Source: Siphonodentalium dalli
Lineage: Eukaryota > Mollusca > Scaphopoda > Gadilida > Siphonodentaliidae
Direction: 5' to 3'
NCBI GenBank assembly: GCA_032622095.1
Contig: CP136068.1
Location: forward strand, 9,839,729 to 9,903,728
Length of the DNA stretch: 64,000 nt
Below are positions 44,230 through 57,769 of this stretch, one piece after another. Position 1 is the first letter of the stretch, and the number at the start of each line of letters is the position of its first letter. The position numbers were made by a program, and so were the translations under genes. The notes below the pieces were generated by a model. That model saw only the letters and a program-made list of their open reading frames with translations, made no database searches and had not been told where the DNA came from.

Positions 44230-44590
44230 CTACATATGACTTAAATATGCGGGCGGCACTGGCGGTGGGTATGCTGTTAAAATATTCAACTCCGTCAAAA
44301 ACAACCATAAACAGAATAATAGTAAAATATAGACAGACTTTGTTCTTATATCAATCAGAAATATGGCATAAACAGTATGTGATTGTCAAATGTGTTTCCT
44401 GTGTTATTTAAACAAAGGCAAAAAACATTACAGAACCTGGTTTTTGTTTAGATCCGGATATGGTAAACATAACGAGCGTTATTGGTTACTGTTTTCCTGA
44501 TATGGAAGTAATAAAGAGCGTTTATATCATTTGTGTGATTAACCAATAGAATTGCACTGTGTTATGTAAACAGAAGCAACACTTCTGCAA
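44230..44590 (-). repeat. Dispersed repeat related to the TTAA MITE
   Basis: The inverted sequence of 26503-26996 shares long patches with this stretch in order: GGCGGTGGGTAT, GTCAAAA, ATAAACAG, TAGACTTTGT, ATAAACAGTATGT, GTAAACATAA, CCTGATATGGAA, AATAAAGAGCGTTTAT and CATTTGTGTG. The far end is diverged and TTAA boundaries were not found. Confidence 0.65.
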
Positions 44591-44918
44591 CACGAAAGAC
44601 AACCATTCCCAAACATGCCAAGGACTCAAAACAGCTGAATTGTATAAATTTAAATATACATTCACGGTTCCAGACCTCAGATTACAACAGCGACATACAT
44701 GTAACCTGTATATTTTAAATGCATACGCAATTCAATATCAAACAAAAATGCATCTTTCTTGCAGGACTTCTTGTTCCAAATGTTATTTTGTACACTAGAA
44801 TGTAAATGAAATGTAAAATAGGTTTCATAGAAATTGGTCTGGAGCCAGAATACATGTTTAATAGTTAGATTGTCTATACTGGTCTATGATGTGCTTACTT
44901 CACTGGGGTGTAACCGAA

Positions 44919-45023
44919 TTGATTGTTCGCGAACGGAAGTCCTAACCAGTTATCGGCACTTGAATAATCAATATCCTTATATTGGTGTTAGGTCCTGATT
45001 AACGACCGTGCGCGAACAATCAA
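44919..45023. repeat. Short inverted-repeat element
   Basis: TTGATTGTTCGCGAACG (44919-44935) pairs with CGTGCGCGAACAATCAA (45007-45023), 16 of 17 positions. A looser inner pairing (GTCCTAACC with GTTAGGTCC) continues inward. Confidence 0.7.
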
Positions 45024-45182
45024 GAACACAGACCCCTATGAATGGCGTCAAGTTGGCCCCGTGACCATGTACGTTGATTATGATGGGTAAGAACGTGAAC
45101 AATAGAGTCCACGTGTGACAGACTCAGATCTGATGACTGTTCGTTGATGTTTCCTTATTGTATTTAAAGTAACTATTCACAG

Positions 45183-45372
45183 AATAAATAAACAGTAGTT
45201 AACTGTTATGAGTAGCGGATAATTTTCCTCCTCGAGTGAGATGCGGAGGATTATGTTTACGAGGCGCTAGCTGAGTGAATATAATCATGGCTCATTACAA
45301 GAGGAGATAAACCGTACAATACTCATAACAGTTAACTGTTAACTGTTGTGGGTTAACTGTTGTGTTTATTAT
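45183..45372. repeat. Fold-back element with TAACTGTTA motifs
   Basis: AGTTAACTGTTATGAGTA (about 45197-45214) is inverted at TACTCATAACAGTTAACT (45320-45337). TAAATAAACA near the left edge pairs with TGTTTATTA near the right, and TTTTCCTCCTCG with AAGAGGAGATAAA in the interior. Extra TTAACTGTT copies lie at the right side. Confidence 0.7.
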
Positions 45373-48300
45373 AGTTTATATACCACGTGTTACGACCCAG
45401 ACCATAATGATACACATTGCTTGACCTAACACGCTCTTAAAGAAACACGCACAATTATACCAAATTACGCAAAACATGACGGCATGACGTAGCGCTGAGA
45501 GTACGATACCATAATGGGAGTGGCATAACTCGTTCGGTCTTTAATAAGCTAGATTATTGTCATTTATTATTTGTATTCTCATATTTAAAACCTTCTATTG
45601 AATAGAGAATATAATATTATGTACGGATCAGGTAAATATAATCACATTGCATCGTCTAAACAACAACAATATGTTCTTGCTGGCGATCTAAACCATTCTG
45701 CTGTTATTTTCAATGATACAAACTTATATTCGATTCGCAACACGCAATACAATACAAAAAGTTTAATTTGAAACATCTGTCAATCAGTCAACAGAAATCG
45801 TGAAGCTGATTCTCGAGATCCTCATTGTAACATATTGTTTCTCACTAGAATCAATAGAGATATATGGGAATATGAACTTCATGTTTCTCTCATATAAAAT
45901 TGATGAAACTCGTCTATAAATTTCCGTTTTGTCGACAAACGGAAAATTACAAGACAATTAGACTAGAATCAATAATGCCATATGCTATGGTATCTGCTAT
46001 ATTACTAAATTATGTTGTGAACCATGTTTTATATTCAAATGTATTTTGTTATTTAAATATATGCTTGTATATCCATATACATGTATCGAAGATGTATTCA
46101 AGGTTCATATATTGTCAGTGGTATTTAACTTATGAACATTTACAATTTATCCGGCGTTAGATATCATTCGACTCTTTCGCGTATTTGTTACAAGACAAGC
46201 CAGTTTAGCTGCATGAATTATATCCAAAACATTCGGTTCTAACAACATTATATAGTAAATTATGCATGCGTGTAACTTGGTAAATGTTTAATTATTTGGA
46301 GAAACCGTGATACCTAATCGGAAATTAACAATACCAATTGATGATGACCGGAATGTTTTTGACCTGCTCGAAAATATCAGACACTGACATGCAAGTCCGC
46401 CAAAATCGAATGCACATCTGGTTATTTGAGCGATCACTTCCACGATACTAAAACCTAATCGTTCGCTGTATTGGAAAGGGCTCCGAGCAGTGCAAGTGGC
46501 GTATTTTCGATAAATGTATACGAGTCGTTTATTAAAGGGGAAGGAAACTCCCAAAAGCTCAGGCCGCTAATATATTTAGTATATCAACCATGGTGCAATA
46601 GAACACCTCTTATTTCTTAGTTGAGCTCAAACACAACGATATCACATCGCGTAACTGAAAACTATGTGTAATAGCATGACGCTTCACTTCTGACTTAACT
46701 CATCCTTAGTACAGATATCTATAAAGGTTTCCAGACAAAAACAATTTCGGTGTATTTATTTGTTATTCTGCCCAAATTCTAAGCAACCACGGCCTCTTAA
46801 AAGACTGCATGCACGTACTATAAGCCAAAATGATTTACGTTATACTTTTGAACAATAAATATACGCCAATTAATTTTTTGCATAACATTTTAATTGACGA
46901 TCTCATCAATCTCACATGCCGTCTCTACATGTATGTGCAAATATGACAAATAAACAACCTTTCGTGAATTAAACTACAATTTATTCATAACGTATACTCA
47001 TTATTGATACATGTATTGCGTTAAACAGCCACTTGTGGCAGTGACGTCACAAACTAAAAATGAAATACATGCGCTGGTAAGTTTAAAACGTGTTACCTTC
47101 CATCTTGTGTGGCGATTTGCGCTGAAACTTTACACAGGAACAAATAATATAATGCTTAATGCAAATGACTTTATGTTACGCCAGATTTTCCTTTCCATTC
47201 AAGCTGACACGTACGAAATAACAACGATGGTTGACTGATTCGAACCCTGAATACATCTTTAACTGCTCACTCACGCGGATTTACTGAATTCACAGTGACC
47301 GACATGACTGTCATGTTTTCATAGTCTTATTGACTAAAACCACTGTGATTCCAACGAACAATCTTTTTTGAATGGCAATAATAATATCCAATAGTGATAT
47401 GAGACACATATATTTCACCCAAATGTTTACAAAGATATTTTCAATAAAATAATTTAGCTTTCTAGGAAATAACATATCCATTTTTCATCACAGTTCTTGG
47501 AATTTTGTTTTAATCAAGTATGTTCTGGTGAGCTCTTTTTGACTGGGGTATCTGACTTCAAATGTATTGTTTACCTCTGACACAAAATTGAATGTTTTAC
47601 TAATATACGGCAGTTATTCTGAAACTTCTGTCCATTATGATAAGCTTAGATCCGGCTGCATTATTGATAACGGTATTCATGAGGGCTATATTCGAGCATA
47701 TCATGCAGTTTGAATATCGATATATTGGGCTCATCAACAAACACTTTACCGCAAAATTTACAAACGACTGGAGTGAGTGTAAATGAGCACTATATAGTAC
47801 ATACATAATACTGTAAAGACTGAAGAATGTAACACGATACTGTTTGATAGTTGTTGTCACGTGGGTGATTGCTTGGCAAGGAAAGCAAATCATGAAAATG
47901 AATTTGTCAACACAATTGGATGTATAAATTATTTATAATATTTTTGAGTATAATTCTTTGAATTTTCAGAAAATGTGTCAGATATAAATATTTTCATGTA
48001 GACATGTTATTATCCTTATTATAAATGTATATTTCCATAGATGTGTTTGGTCTACCAGCGTGGTCGATTTTATTGACTTGTTGTATTTCACTTGACGTGA
48101 AGGGAGACCATTTATTTTAAGATGACTTTGGCGGTGTTACCAATTAATAATGGAGATAACCATTGAGCTATATTCCAAGAGTAATGGTATACATTTTAAC
48201 TCATTAACATCAATGTAATCATGTTTGGGAACTGAAGTACATAATTAGTGTTGCTACACATAGACTCATATCGAAAACAACCAATACATTAATATTACAG

Positions 48301-49845
48301 TGAGCATATATAACTCTGGGGTCAGTAATATACAAATTAGACATATACAGTTTACAATACGATATAATGCGGACTACTGTACAGGAATGTACTCTCTTGT
48401 GGTGACAGTTCTATAAATACCAGTTCACTTTTCCGCAATATCAATATATTTGAACAGAAACACCATATGGTTATGTAACATTGATTTGTATATATGTGTA
48501 CATACATGTCACAATTATAGACATATTCTAGCTCTGACAATTGGCTTGATGTACATTAACTATGGATATGTTTCTACACCACGGGTAGCTACTTAACGAT
48601 ACGGACGCGTCCACGTGCAATGGAATCGTTGTATGTGGTTTCCTCTTCAATCTACCTCACAAGTTGATGTCCTATTAATTGGAGCTGCCATAAATTAAAT
48701 CACTTGTAGAGTATCCCCATACATTATTCAGATAAACACACTGGATAAATTAAAAGTGAGGTAATGATACTCATACATAATTTAGTTTGATACGAATCTG
48801 ATTTCAATGATTTTTGATGAACTATTTGTTGGGCTATTGGTCGTTCGTGTTCGACATTTATCTCAATGCTGATGACATGGATTATATACTTGCAATGTCT
48901 GCTACTCATCTCGTTTAATGTACTATCATACTAAAATAATAGTGACCTTATTCTGCGGCATGTATATGATTGTCATTTGAGTCACAATAGCTTACTTGAC
49001 TGTTTTGCGCCTAAACTATAATATTTAAATGCTGCCAACGTAAAACACGTTCTGATTGCCTAACAAATTAATGTCGTCCGTGCATGTGAACAGCGTTTAC
49101 AGTTAACTAACTACCCCATGTCGAAATGTCTTGTTTCTACCTCTCATGAGCAGTACGTTGGTAAAAAAACGAACGTATTCACAAGAAGCACCGTACACAC
49201 ATTAGTTATGGTCTCCCTTCAATAGTTGTATACAGCATTCACAAATTCGTATGCTTCTTTGTAATAATGTCATTAATCATTGCAGGTAACAAACAAATTC
49301 ACAATTTATGGCGAAACATTGAAACAACGAACACTCATGATATTTCTTCTGATGTTAAATAGCTTTATCAGAATCGAAGCTGAGTAACTGCGTCATATGT
49401 TTTCATACATTCGACGATACATAACTATACCAGTAGTTGGGTTGCTAAGAAATCGCATGGCGATCAGTTGCGCATACCGATTCATTGAAACAAGATAATA
49501 TTAAAATGCTCACTTTCTATCAAAACAGTATTTCCCTAAGACAGATACAGCCCCATAACACAAGCTCAGAGTAAATAGTAATAATAATAGCGAAACAAAA
49601 TAAAAATTATATTGGATTATTAAAAAGCGGAAAGCTTATATAAAATAAACTTTAGTGTGTAAACGTCTCAATTTGAATTTGGTGTGCTTTTGTCATATTG
49701 GTGGCACTAATAGTAAACACTTAGGTCTCACACATCGTTAATTCAAGAATTTAATTAGCTAAGGAATAACTGTATTTTCGTATATCTTTTCACTGTATAA
49801 ATACAATTGAACCGATCAGAAACATATATTAAATCGCGAAGCGAG
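45373..49845. other. No gene recognised
   Basis: About 4.5 kb of AT-rich sequence. Open frames do not exceed about 100 codons and show no motifs. I see no tandem array and no inverted repeat of note. Confidence 0.4.
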
Positions 49846-50021
49846 TTATATCAATGAGTGGTCGGTATAGTTGTTTTTATACTGTGTAATTGTATAAGTG
49901 ACTAGTCAGTATAAATGTATTTATACTGTGTAATTATATCAATGTGTAAGTGGTATAAATGTATATATACTGTGGAATTATATCAGCGAGTGTTCGGTAT
50001 AATTGTATGTATGCTGTGTAG
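49846..50021. repeat. 44-bp tandem repeat, four copies
   Basis: TTATATCAATGAGTGGTCGG followed by TATA, a variable T-rich stretch and TATACTGTGTAA recurs four times at exactly 44-bp steps, at moderate identity. Confidence 0.85.
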
Positions 50022-52370
50022 TTATATTATAACATTAAGATTATTGCTTATAATTACATGTCAGTGAAAAATATGAATCTCACAAATGAAGATTAATCTG
50101 GAAATATCGTTATTGTTGCCATGACATAATGCTTGCACCAACGTTCTGATTGATGTATTTATCATATTTAATTACATCCTTTTTAGGCGAATAATGGGAG
50201 AACAATACATACCATGAAGTGGATGTAATTAATATTGTGTTATATCAATGTTTTTGGTATGTTGACAACGTCGTGGGGTGCATCACATTGATATCCAATT
50301 GTATGTTCACATTTTGAAGTAAGGACAGTATAAAGTTAACGGGACGCATCATTCGCAGTGTTTTATGCGAACAGTGTGATGGTCTGCAAAACAACTACCA
50401 CTAATTAACTATATAAAGATATCAAGTTTGATATTATTTTCAACATTTATAAATCTCCAAAAACAGATTTTGCAGAATTCTACGAGCGTTATGAAACCTT
50501 ACTGTTACAACCAAACTGGCTGCAGTTCAACTAGACCAATACAATACATACATACAACCAATACGCAAAGGATAGCACCGAAAACGTTCAAAGCATTGAC
50601 AATTATTCTGACTAAGACAAACATATCTGGCATACCAGCACGATGGGTGTTTTTATAGACAGATCGCTTTGCACGTTATTGCTTAGATAACAATGATTTC
50701 AAAATGCGATTTGTTTTTATCTGGATAGATTTTATATTGCTAATAAGAACAAAGTCAATTTACTTGACAATGTTCTTATAGGTTATGGTGAATTTACATA
50801 CTGCAATAACGTCTTACATCTACAAAGGCCATACGTCCATTTAAAGTAGATATAATACATCAGTTGGACGATGTTATCCAGTGTGTTGCAGTTCACGAAT
50901 TCACGTTATTTAGGGTATTAAATTTTAATGACATTTGGATCGTTTAGATTGCAATAACTTCTAACCTCACCCGTCATGTACATAATAATATAATGTTCTC
51001 TTCCTGAAGCGGGTAAATATTATTCCATAGTCAGAGAGCTATGCTAAATTCCCAAACGAAGTCCACTGTACCATAGCATAGCTTCGTTATTTTTCACCGA
51101 GACTCAAAACACGACATATTAAAATCATAACTAATTAAGGCTGCTCAACAATTGGTAACAATTCATACTAAGTGTCATGAAGAGTATATCGACAATCTGT
51201 ACATGTGTTTTTATTGGTTACGGTTCACCACCACACCATGACGACGATATTGTCTGGTATGTCTTGACGGGCGAAGTTAACAATGTATGAATCAAAACAT
51301 CAAGTTATCTGATCACAATAAAGAGGTATAGGTTGTAAAACTTCAACTTGAGTTACTATTAACATAGTCTTGGCACGAAGCACCTCGATGTACATCCGCG
51401 TGAATACTCGACGTTATTTTTTCGGTCAGTCGAACGACCGTTTGAATTCGCGGAAAATTTTGCAAACCGTACTCATTTGCATATGTTGTCTGTCACTGAT
51501 AGGAACGCTATCGGCTTGACGTGGGTGGTTGACTTTATACATCGTGTCCAACAAGGTTCAAGTAATCTACACGTCGACACGAGTTGAACGGACGGTGTAT
51601 GTTTTATATGGACATAAGCGAACCTTATAACCATTAAAGTCGTACGTGTCAACTGATCATGTTACGTTTTGATGCGTGCAACTAGATGGATTAATAGAGT
51701 TATCGCGCTTCTGCAATATATACGTTAGTTTATGCACTCTGAATGATCCAAGCCAATGTGCACAATGGGAACGTTTGGATGTATATCACAAATCAGCCGG
51801 CAGTCGGCATAGATTACGGACATCGCTTTAAAGTTTAGCGTTTTAAAATCTAAACCTCTCTATTGTCTGAGTGTGTCTTCTGAATTACGTCACCAACTTG
51901 TGGTTTGTTAATATTATATTTTGTTGAATCACGATCTGTCAGAGCTATTCTTTGGAGAAATATGTCCCATGGGATGCAAATAAATGTCATTGAATGAAAT
52001 ATTTTCTTGATAATGTGTAGTTTATTATATAATGAATCCTTATCTGTAATATTTAGAATATATTATTGTGCGGATCCAAGTTAGCAAGCTGACAGTATAT
52101 ACACACCCTGCATATTAACATGACTGGGAAATTCAATTTACAACTACAATAGCTTGTATAACTTGTGTAGCTACGTGACTATTGCAACTAGCCGAGCATA
52201 ATGGATGACTGGGTTGCAAAGTATACATGGGAATGGTCCATACTAAATGTGTAGGGCTGTATTGGGAAGCAGTTGCACACGAAATGTAACACAAAGTACT
52301 AGTGCAGAACAAATCATATGTGACCCGCCATATCAAATCCAGTCGTAAGTCGGGATTTTTTTTACCCTGT
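50022..52370. other. No gene recognised
   Basis: AT-rich sequence without supported features. Confidence 0.4.
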
Positions 52371-52439
52371 GCCAATGCATTCTCTTATATATGCGAGTCG
52401 ACCATAGGTCGCCTCGCATATATAAGAGAATGCATTGGC
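52371..52439. repeat. 69-bp near-perfect hairpin element
   Basis: A perfect 27-bp arm (52371-52397, starting GCCAATGCATTCTCTTATAT) is inverted at 52413-52439. The 15-bp centre forms a further CGACC/GGTCG stem, so 64 of 69 bases can pair. A relative lies at 60666-60736. Confidence 0.9.
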
Positions 52440-52704
52440 CTAACAATTATTTATCGTTTTTTTTTAAATAAATGTTTCTTACAATTTTTAGGACATAAAA
52501 TAAAAAAACATCCATTACCCTGCAGGGAGCCCCACACCTATATAGAAGCATATAGAAGAGTGTCGTCTGCTCATGTTTGTCTGGGGCTCTGTATGGGTAT
52601 CCAAAGTTATCATCCAGAAACCAAAAGCAGACAGTAAAAAACATAGTAAAAAATGGGCGTATAAAAACCATGAATTCAGTCGCTCAACAGTACAAGCCTG
52701 TATG

Positions 52705-52788
52705 ATGAGGTCCCCAGAGGGTGAACTTAGTGACGCTATCTCGCATAACGGGCTAGCATAACCAAATTCACCCCCTGGGGACCTCATT
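52705..52788. repeat. 84-bp palindromic element
   Basis: ATGAGGTCCCCAGAGGGTGA at the left pairs with TCACCCCCTGGGGACCTCAT at the right, with one mismatch. A GTTATG/CATAAC pairing lies nearer the centre. No coding content. Confidence 0.82.
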
Positions 52789-55700
52789 CTGAATGGCCTC
52801 ATTAGCTATGGGAGACATAGACTCAGACTGAAATTCTCAAATGGTGAATATAATGGTGGGACATGCTCAGATAATAAGTGATCTGGATCTTTCCTAAGGG
52901 CACTACTCGAAGCTGGTTATCAGAAAGGGTCAATTATAGGAATGAAATTTTGTTCAGGACAACTACTTGTTTTTGGCCGCATAAGTCGTTGTGTGTATGA
53001 TTGTAAATATAACATCTTCAACCACATATGCATTTGTGTTTTATTAACACAAGCATTAATTACTTGGTATGCCTCCGGATCCTTTATTTGTCAAGCAATA
53101 TCACGTATATTCTTTTGTTAACATAGAATAACAAATATTCGAATACTTGAACAATTTTACACCTACTGTCATCATGCTAACTTGGAGTGGCTATATTCCC
53201 ATCACTCTATGTGTATTTTTGTCGATCATTTGTTTTTGTTAATGGTTGTATTGTGTAAGGACGTGCATTTCTCGAGGATAATTCAAATAGTCGAATAGTA
53301 TTTGTTTATACATTCCGTCTGCAATCGCCTATCGGACCGCGCTAAATCCAAGCTATTTCACACATCTATTGCTTACAATGTATTTTAGTGGTGGTCAGTG
53401 GTGGTTGGTTGGCTATCTAACTAGCATCAAATGGCAACGCTAACTCACCATGGAGTGTTCAATATAGTGTACAATTACAATAAGGCTCACACTTAAGAAC
53501 TCGACCATAAAATATCAAAACATATCATTTAATGTATATCGGTGGCGATATATCCAGTCAACCGCAAATATAGTGAGGAGGACAGTCACCCACCAGAATA
53601 GCGAGGATGGGATTATTAACCAATACAATCGGTGGCTAAATAGTCATGTAAAAATATATCGCACACCTCAATGTCTTGACGCACGTTTTGAATATATCCA
53701 AACAAGTGTTTCAAGATATTTTTAATAAGTAATTTCTCTGGATCGATCCAGCGAAAGTTCATAAATTTGGTGTCACTTTGTTCACATGTAATGAATTTCA
53801 ATACAGAAATGCCATACACATTTCGGTAACATCCATTTGGAATGTGACGAATTGCAGTCAAAACATGTATTAACAGTCGCTGCTTCCAGACATACGTGCG
53901 ACCGCAGATGGGAATGGTTTTAACTGTGTTAGACCGTGATCTTTAAACTTCAAACTTTAGAAGGCATTCATTTAGCTACCTACCGTCATTTGATTGGTGT
54001 CAGCACATGTTATTCCCAATTAGTTCGTTCCAGCCAAGAATAGAACCGAAAACGGATTAAACTGATTAAATTATCACAAATGTGTATAATATATGTCTGA
54101 TATGCATGCAATGTGCGGACTGGCGATGAATTTAACAAAACTACCGTCGGTGGATGCACGTAGCACTATTCACAAACACGCAAATATGGTATCGAATTTC
54201 ACGAATTTCGATACAGACAGCTGTAATATGTCAGAAATCGAACGCCAAACATGCTTATAAAATGCATATGTACCACATGTTGCTATTTAAGATGAAACAA
54301 CTGTGTGGTTCCATCTGTAATGATGCTACCGAAACAGTTTGCATCTAGATATCACGCAATTATATCGTAAGAATAAATCATTCGTTGTTGAGGTAGATAT
54401 TTTGGAAGGCAAATGCTAGTAGCACCATTACACGTGGAACAACAACAATTTTTCTACTCGTGTGGTTAGCGCATGTCGCAGTTCAGATTATGGCAGCGCA
54501 CGGTTTTTCATGAATACATAACTGGAAACAATACCAGACAAACTATCCAGTGTGTGAACGAACTATATCAAATGCGTACGTGCGCAATCAATAGTATTCG
54601 ATTAACGTATTAATTCATACGTAATACATCAGTGTAGACGCCTGAAGTAAAACTAAACTACTCAATATGGTGTTGGTGTACATGTACGTTATGACAACAT
54701 AACATCCCAGTTACGGGTTTACGGCGCTAACATAGTACAATTTATTGTTTAAAGGTGTATGTAAAATGCACATGGTTTGGTATGAAACTCATCATTCCTT
54801 CGTTGTTCGAATGCTAAGAGCCGTATAATTGTCATCAGACATCAAACATGAGGGTTGTAAAAGACACACTGACCTCATGCCTTAAAAAATGTCGCTTGCC
54901 AGCAAAGAAACGTTCGTAGCTCAACACTCGTTTAATTCGAAAGAAATTTGGAGATCGTGACAATGACTCTGATTCCGTGTTTGGGAATTCAAATCTGATA
55001 CATATGCAGCCATACACTGTACGCCTAAAATTGACTCAATGCCTTCCAATATGATTGAGAAACATAGTAGTATGTAAACAACTATCATTACCAAGACATT
55101 ATTACAGGAACACATATAATGAGTTTGTTCATACTTGCATAATAAATAACTATGCACCAATGATATTGCGGATGTCGGTTCCATTGTGATGTAAATAATA
55201 TAATTACGAAGTCAAATCAGTCCAATAAGTTATAACAATTTAATCAATACCGTACTTGACGGTAAACATTTTAAAGGCTAAAGCTTTGAACAATATCCCA
55301 AAACTCACATATTGAAAATTACTGCACGATTAGCGATATTTGTTGACAAATCACCGTAACAGTTTTGTTTACAAAGCAATGGTTTCGACATATGAAACAT
55401 TGTTATTGTAAAAATGTCAGTAATGTATTTAAGGACACATCTCCTGGCAAAATTTCGTGAACAAGTGATCAATTTTAGAATTACAGAACACGAGTATCCG
55501 AACGTTCTGTCCATTGTTAGTACTATACAGTTCGTATCGTGTATGTTCATCCGTTGATGTCATCCTCGAGAAGTGTTGAAATTCATGTTTTATAATAAAT
55601 ATTTATTTCTGAATCTTAATTTGTTTCAATCTCGTATGTAAAACTCTGCGCTTGAGAGGTGAAAACCCCAGTGTATATAATTATTATTAGTATTATTATA

Positions 55701-55923
55701 TCTTATAATAGACAAGATCATCACTGGATACTAGCTTCCGCGGAGCTGGGGAGAAATAGGTTACATTTGTTTTATTTAACTGTCTAACCTTACTTTATTC
55801 CACGTACCATATGTTTACACAATGACAGGAGTCCGAACTGTATATATGCACGAAGTGTTCAATATATAGAGGATCTACCACGAGTCCTCAGTTCATAGCA
55901 GAATTTTCAGAACGTTTACAGTA
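52789..55923. other. No gene recognised
   Basis: AT-rich sequence. No supported exon, array or inverted repeat. Confidence 0.4.
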
Positions 55924-56290
55924 AATTAGGTTTGGACGGAGCCTTTGGCGAGGACAAAACGCACATAAGACAACAAATGGGATGCGAAGCTAACATCAGC
56001 TTTTATAAGGCATGCGATGACGTTTTACGTAACTATGAGTTGTTTGCCGCGTAATCAAATAGTCCCAGATAGACCAAAATACCGCTTGACGTATTTAATG
56101 GCATAAATTTAATGAATAACGTTTCAAACTCATTCATTAGTTTTCTAGAAAAATAGTGGAATCCATACTATTCTGAGACGTAACGTGCGGAATTTAAACA
56201 GACAACAAACCGGAAGTCAAGGGTCACCTGGCACTATTTCCTGTTATTAAACGAACGTTTATTATCACAATTTATAGAATATGTTTATTG
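55924..56290 (+). repeat. Dispersed repeat, copy 1 (copy 2 at about 63526-63952)
   Basis: GGACG(G)AGCCTTTG, CAACAAATGGGA, CTAACATC(A/G)GCTT, TAGTCCCAGATA, GTATTTAATGG and GGCACTATTTCCTGTTAT recur in the same order and orientation about 7.6 kb downstream. No coding potential was recognised. Confidence 0.75.
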
Positions 56291-56379
56291 AATGGAATAA
56301 GGGTAGGATCATGTAATACACATGTAACTCTAACTGGAACTGTCAGAAATGCCAGTAATACAAATCATATGGTTCTCAT

Positions 56380-56510
56380 CTAGTGTCACCCCGAATATTC
56401 ATACGAAATTTGGCGATGATCGGATGAGGGATCTGTGCTGTGATATGTGCTATAGGATTCAGTCAATCGAAGAGTAAAATCTAAGATAGCTGCCGGCGGC
56501 CATGTGTATT
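56380..56510 (+). repeat. Decayed single monomer related to the A/B satellite
   Basis: ACGAAATTTGGCGATGATCGGATGAG..GTGCTATAGGATTCAGTCAATCGAAGAGTAAAATC, written here only as landmarks, parallels the satellite's order: TTTCATGATGATC, then GGATTTAGTCATGCAAAGAG, then AAAATCC. It is followed by AAGATAGCTGCCGGCGGCCA, matching the start of the next monomer. Confidence 0.65.
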
Positions 56511-57149
56511 TTTATCGAAAATCTTTCAAATTTGATATATCCCATCTTGAGTTGCTCCCAATGATTGGTTGATTGGGGATTAATATTGCTTTCAGCAACT
56601 AACGCCATATTACAACATTGGCAGTTTTAGGGGTGGGGCAAATCCGAACACTTACGGCTAAGCTAACAGTGATTAAAATAAACTCATTAACGCCACCGGT
56701 GTATACTGTTGGCCAACTATTAGAAAGACGTGGGCCGATGTAGGTTTTATAAATAGAATGTGTCGCTTTAAAAGCTGTAGTGCTACCCCGAATGCGGTTA
56801 TTTTGGGACGCGACAAAGTTGTACTACGACCCCGAGTCCGGTAAAAGCTGTAGTTGGAATGTCCTAGTTCGTGACATTTTATTCACTATACCGATGATAT
56901 GAGAAGCTTTATTGTTTTAGGATATTGTAGAAAGGCTAATCTGGCCATGTCAAATTGAGCTATAGCGATGGGATATCTCGCAGGACAACACATTTCGGGT
57001 TTTCGTGGGCTGTGTATTCGCTGGATGTCTTATAGTTGCAGTATGTAACCATTATGACCGCGTTATTTGCTTTCGATGTTTAGGTATGAAGAATGGCTGG
57101 GCCATGGACTCTTGGCGGGAACACAATACCTCCTATTTTTTATTCGCAT

Positions 57150-57662
57150 TTAGAAGCTTTCTGGTGTGGTAAATGAGAAACCTGCAGTAATAAGCCGTGT
57201 TTTAACGGAATTCATGTCACCAATATATTTTATATTATAATTTATATTTATGGCTAATAATATGATCTTGGTGGCGTTACCATTTCTGACTATGGTTTTC
57301 TTGTCGACCATGTGCGGCAAACTACCGGCCATCGGTGAATAACTGTCAACTCCACCATATAACGATTTCGAATTATAAAGTCCACGATGGAAACATGTGT
57401 ATGTTAACCCCCAATCGCCAGTGCTGAAGGGCGAAACGGCTCTGAGTGGTACCCCTAACCGATTGAGCCGATTATTTGTGTCATTCTCCGCACATAATGA
57501 ACCTATACTGAACTCATTATGAGTCGATAATGTGACTGAAACGCAGTTCAGTGTCGACTCAAAATGAGGCGATTCTAAGCAGAGTATCGACGTAAAACAA
57601 ATCGGCTGGCATGTATGGTGTTCTAACGGACATGCCCGATGGACAGACGGACGCACTGTCAT
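57150..57662 (-). other. 170-codon open frame, unassigned
   Basis: A frame open for 170 codons on the minus strand, the longest in the right half of the window. I see no domain, signal peptide or membrane segment. The region lies between repeat-derived stretches (56380-56510 and 57675-57765). It may be chance, an exon of an unknown gene, or a repeat-derived frame. Confidence 0.2.
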
Positions 57663-57674
57663 ATATTTTAACGA

Positions 57675-57765
57675 ATATCGATGGCTCCGGTCTTGAGGTC
57701 ACCCCGAAGATCCGTATGACGTGTGGTGTTGATCGGATGAGAGATGTGACCTGTAGGTGTGATAA
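57675..57765 (+). repeat. Second decayed relative of the A/B satellite
   Basis: GAGGTCACCCCGAAGATCCG, then GTGTTGATCGGATGAGAGAT, then GTGACCTGTAGG parallels 56385-56450 and the ATGATCAGAC...CGACCTGTAGCC order of the satellite. Confidence 0.5.
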
Positions 57766-57769
57766 ATGA

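Noticed and set aside
46525-46560. TTAAAGGGGAAGGAAACTCC as the end of a TTAA element
   Set aside because: The exact target reads ATTAAAGG, but no matching inverted end was found nearby.
47235-47260. GATTCGAACCCTGA, resembling a tRNA T-arm on the minus strand
   Set aside because: No matching acceptor, D or anticodon arms could be built around it.
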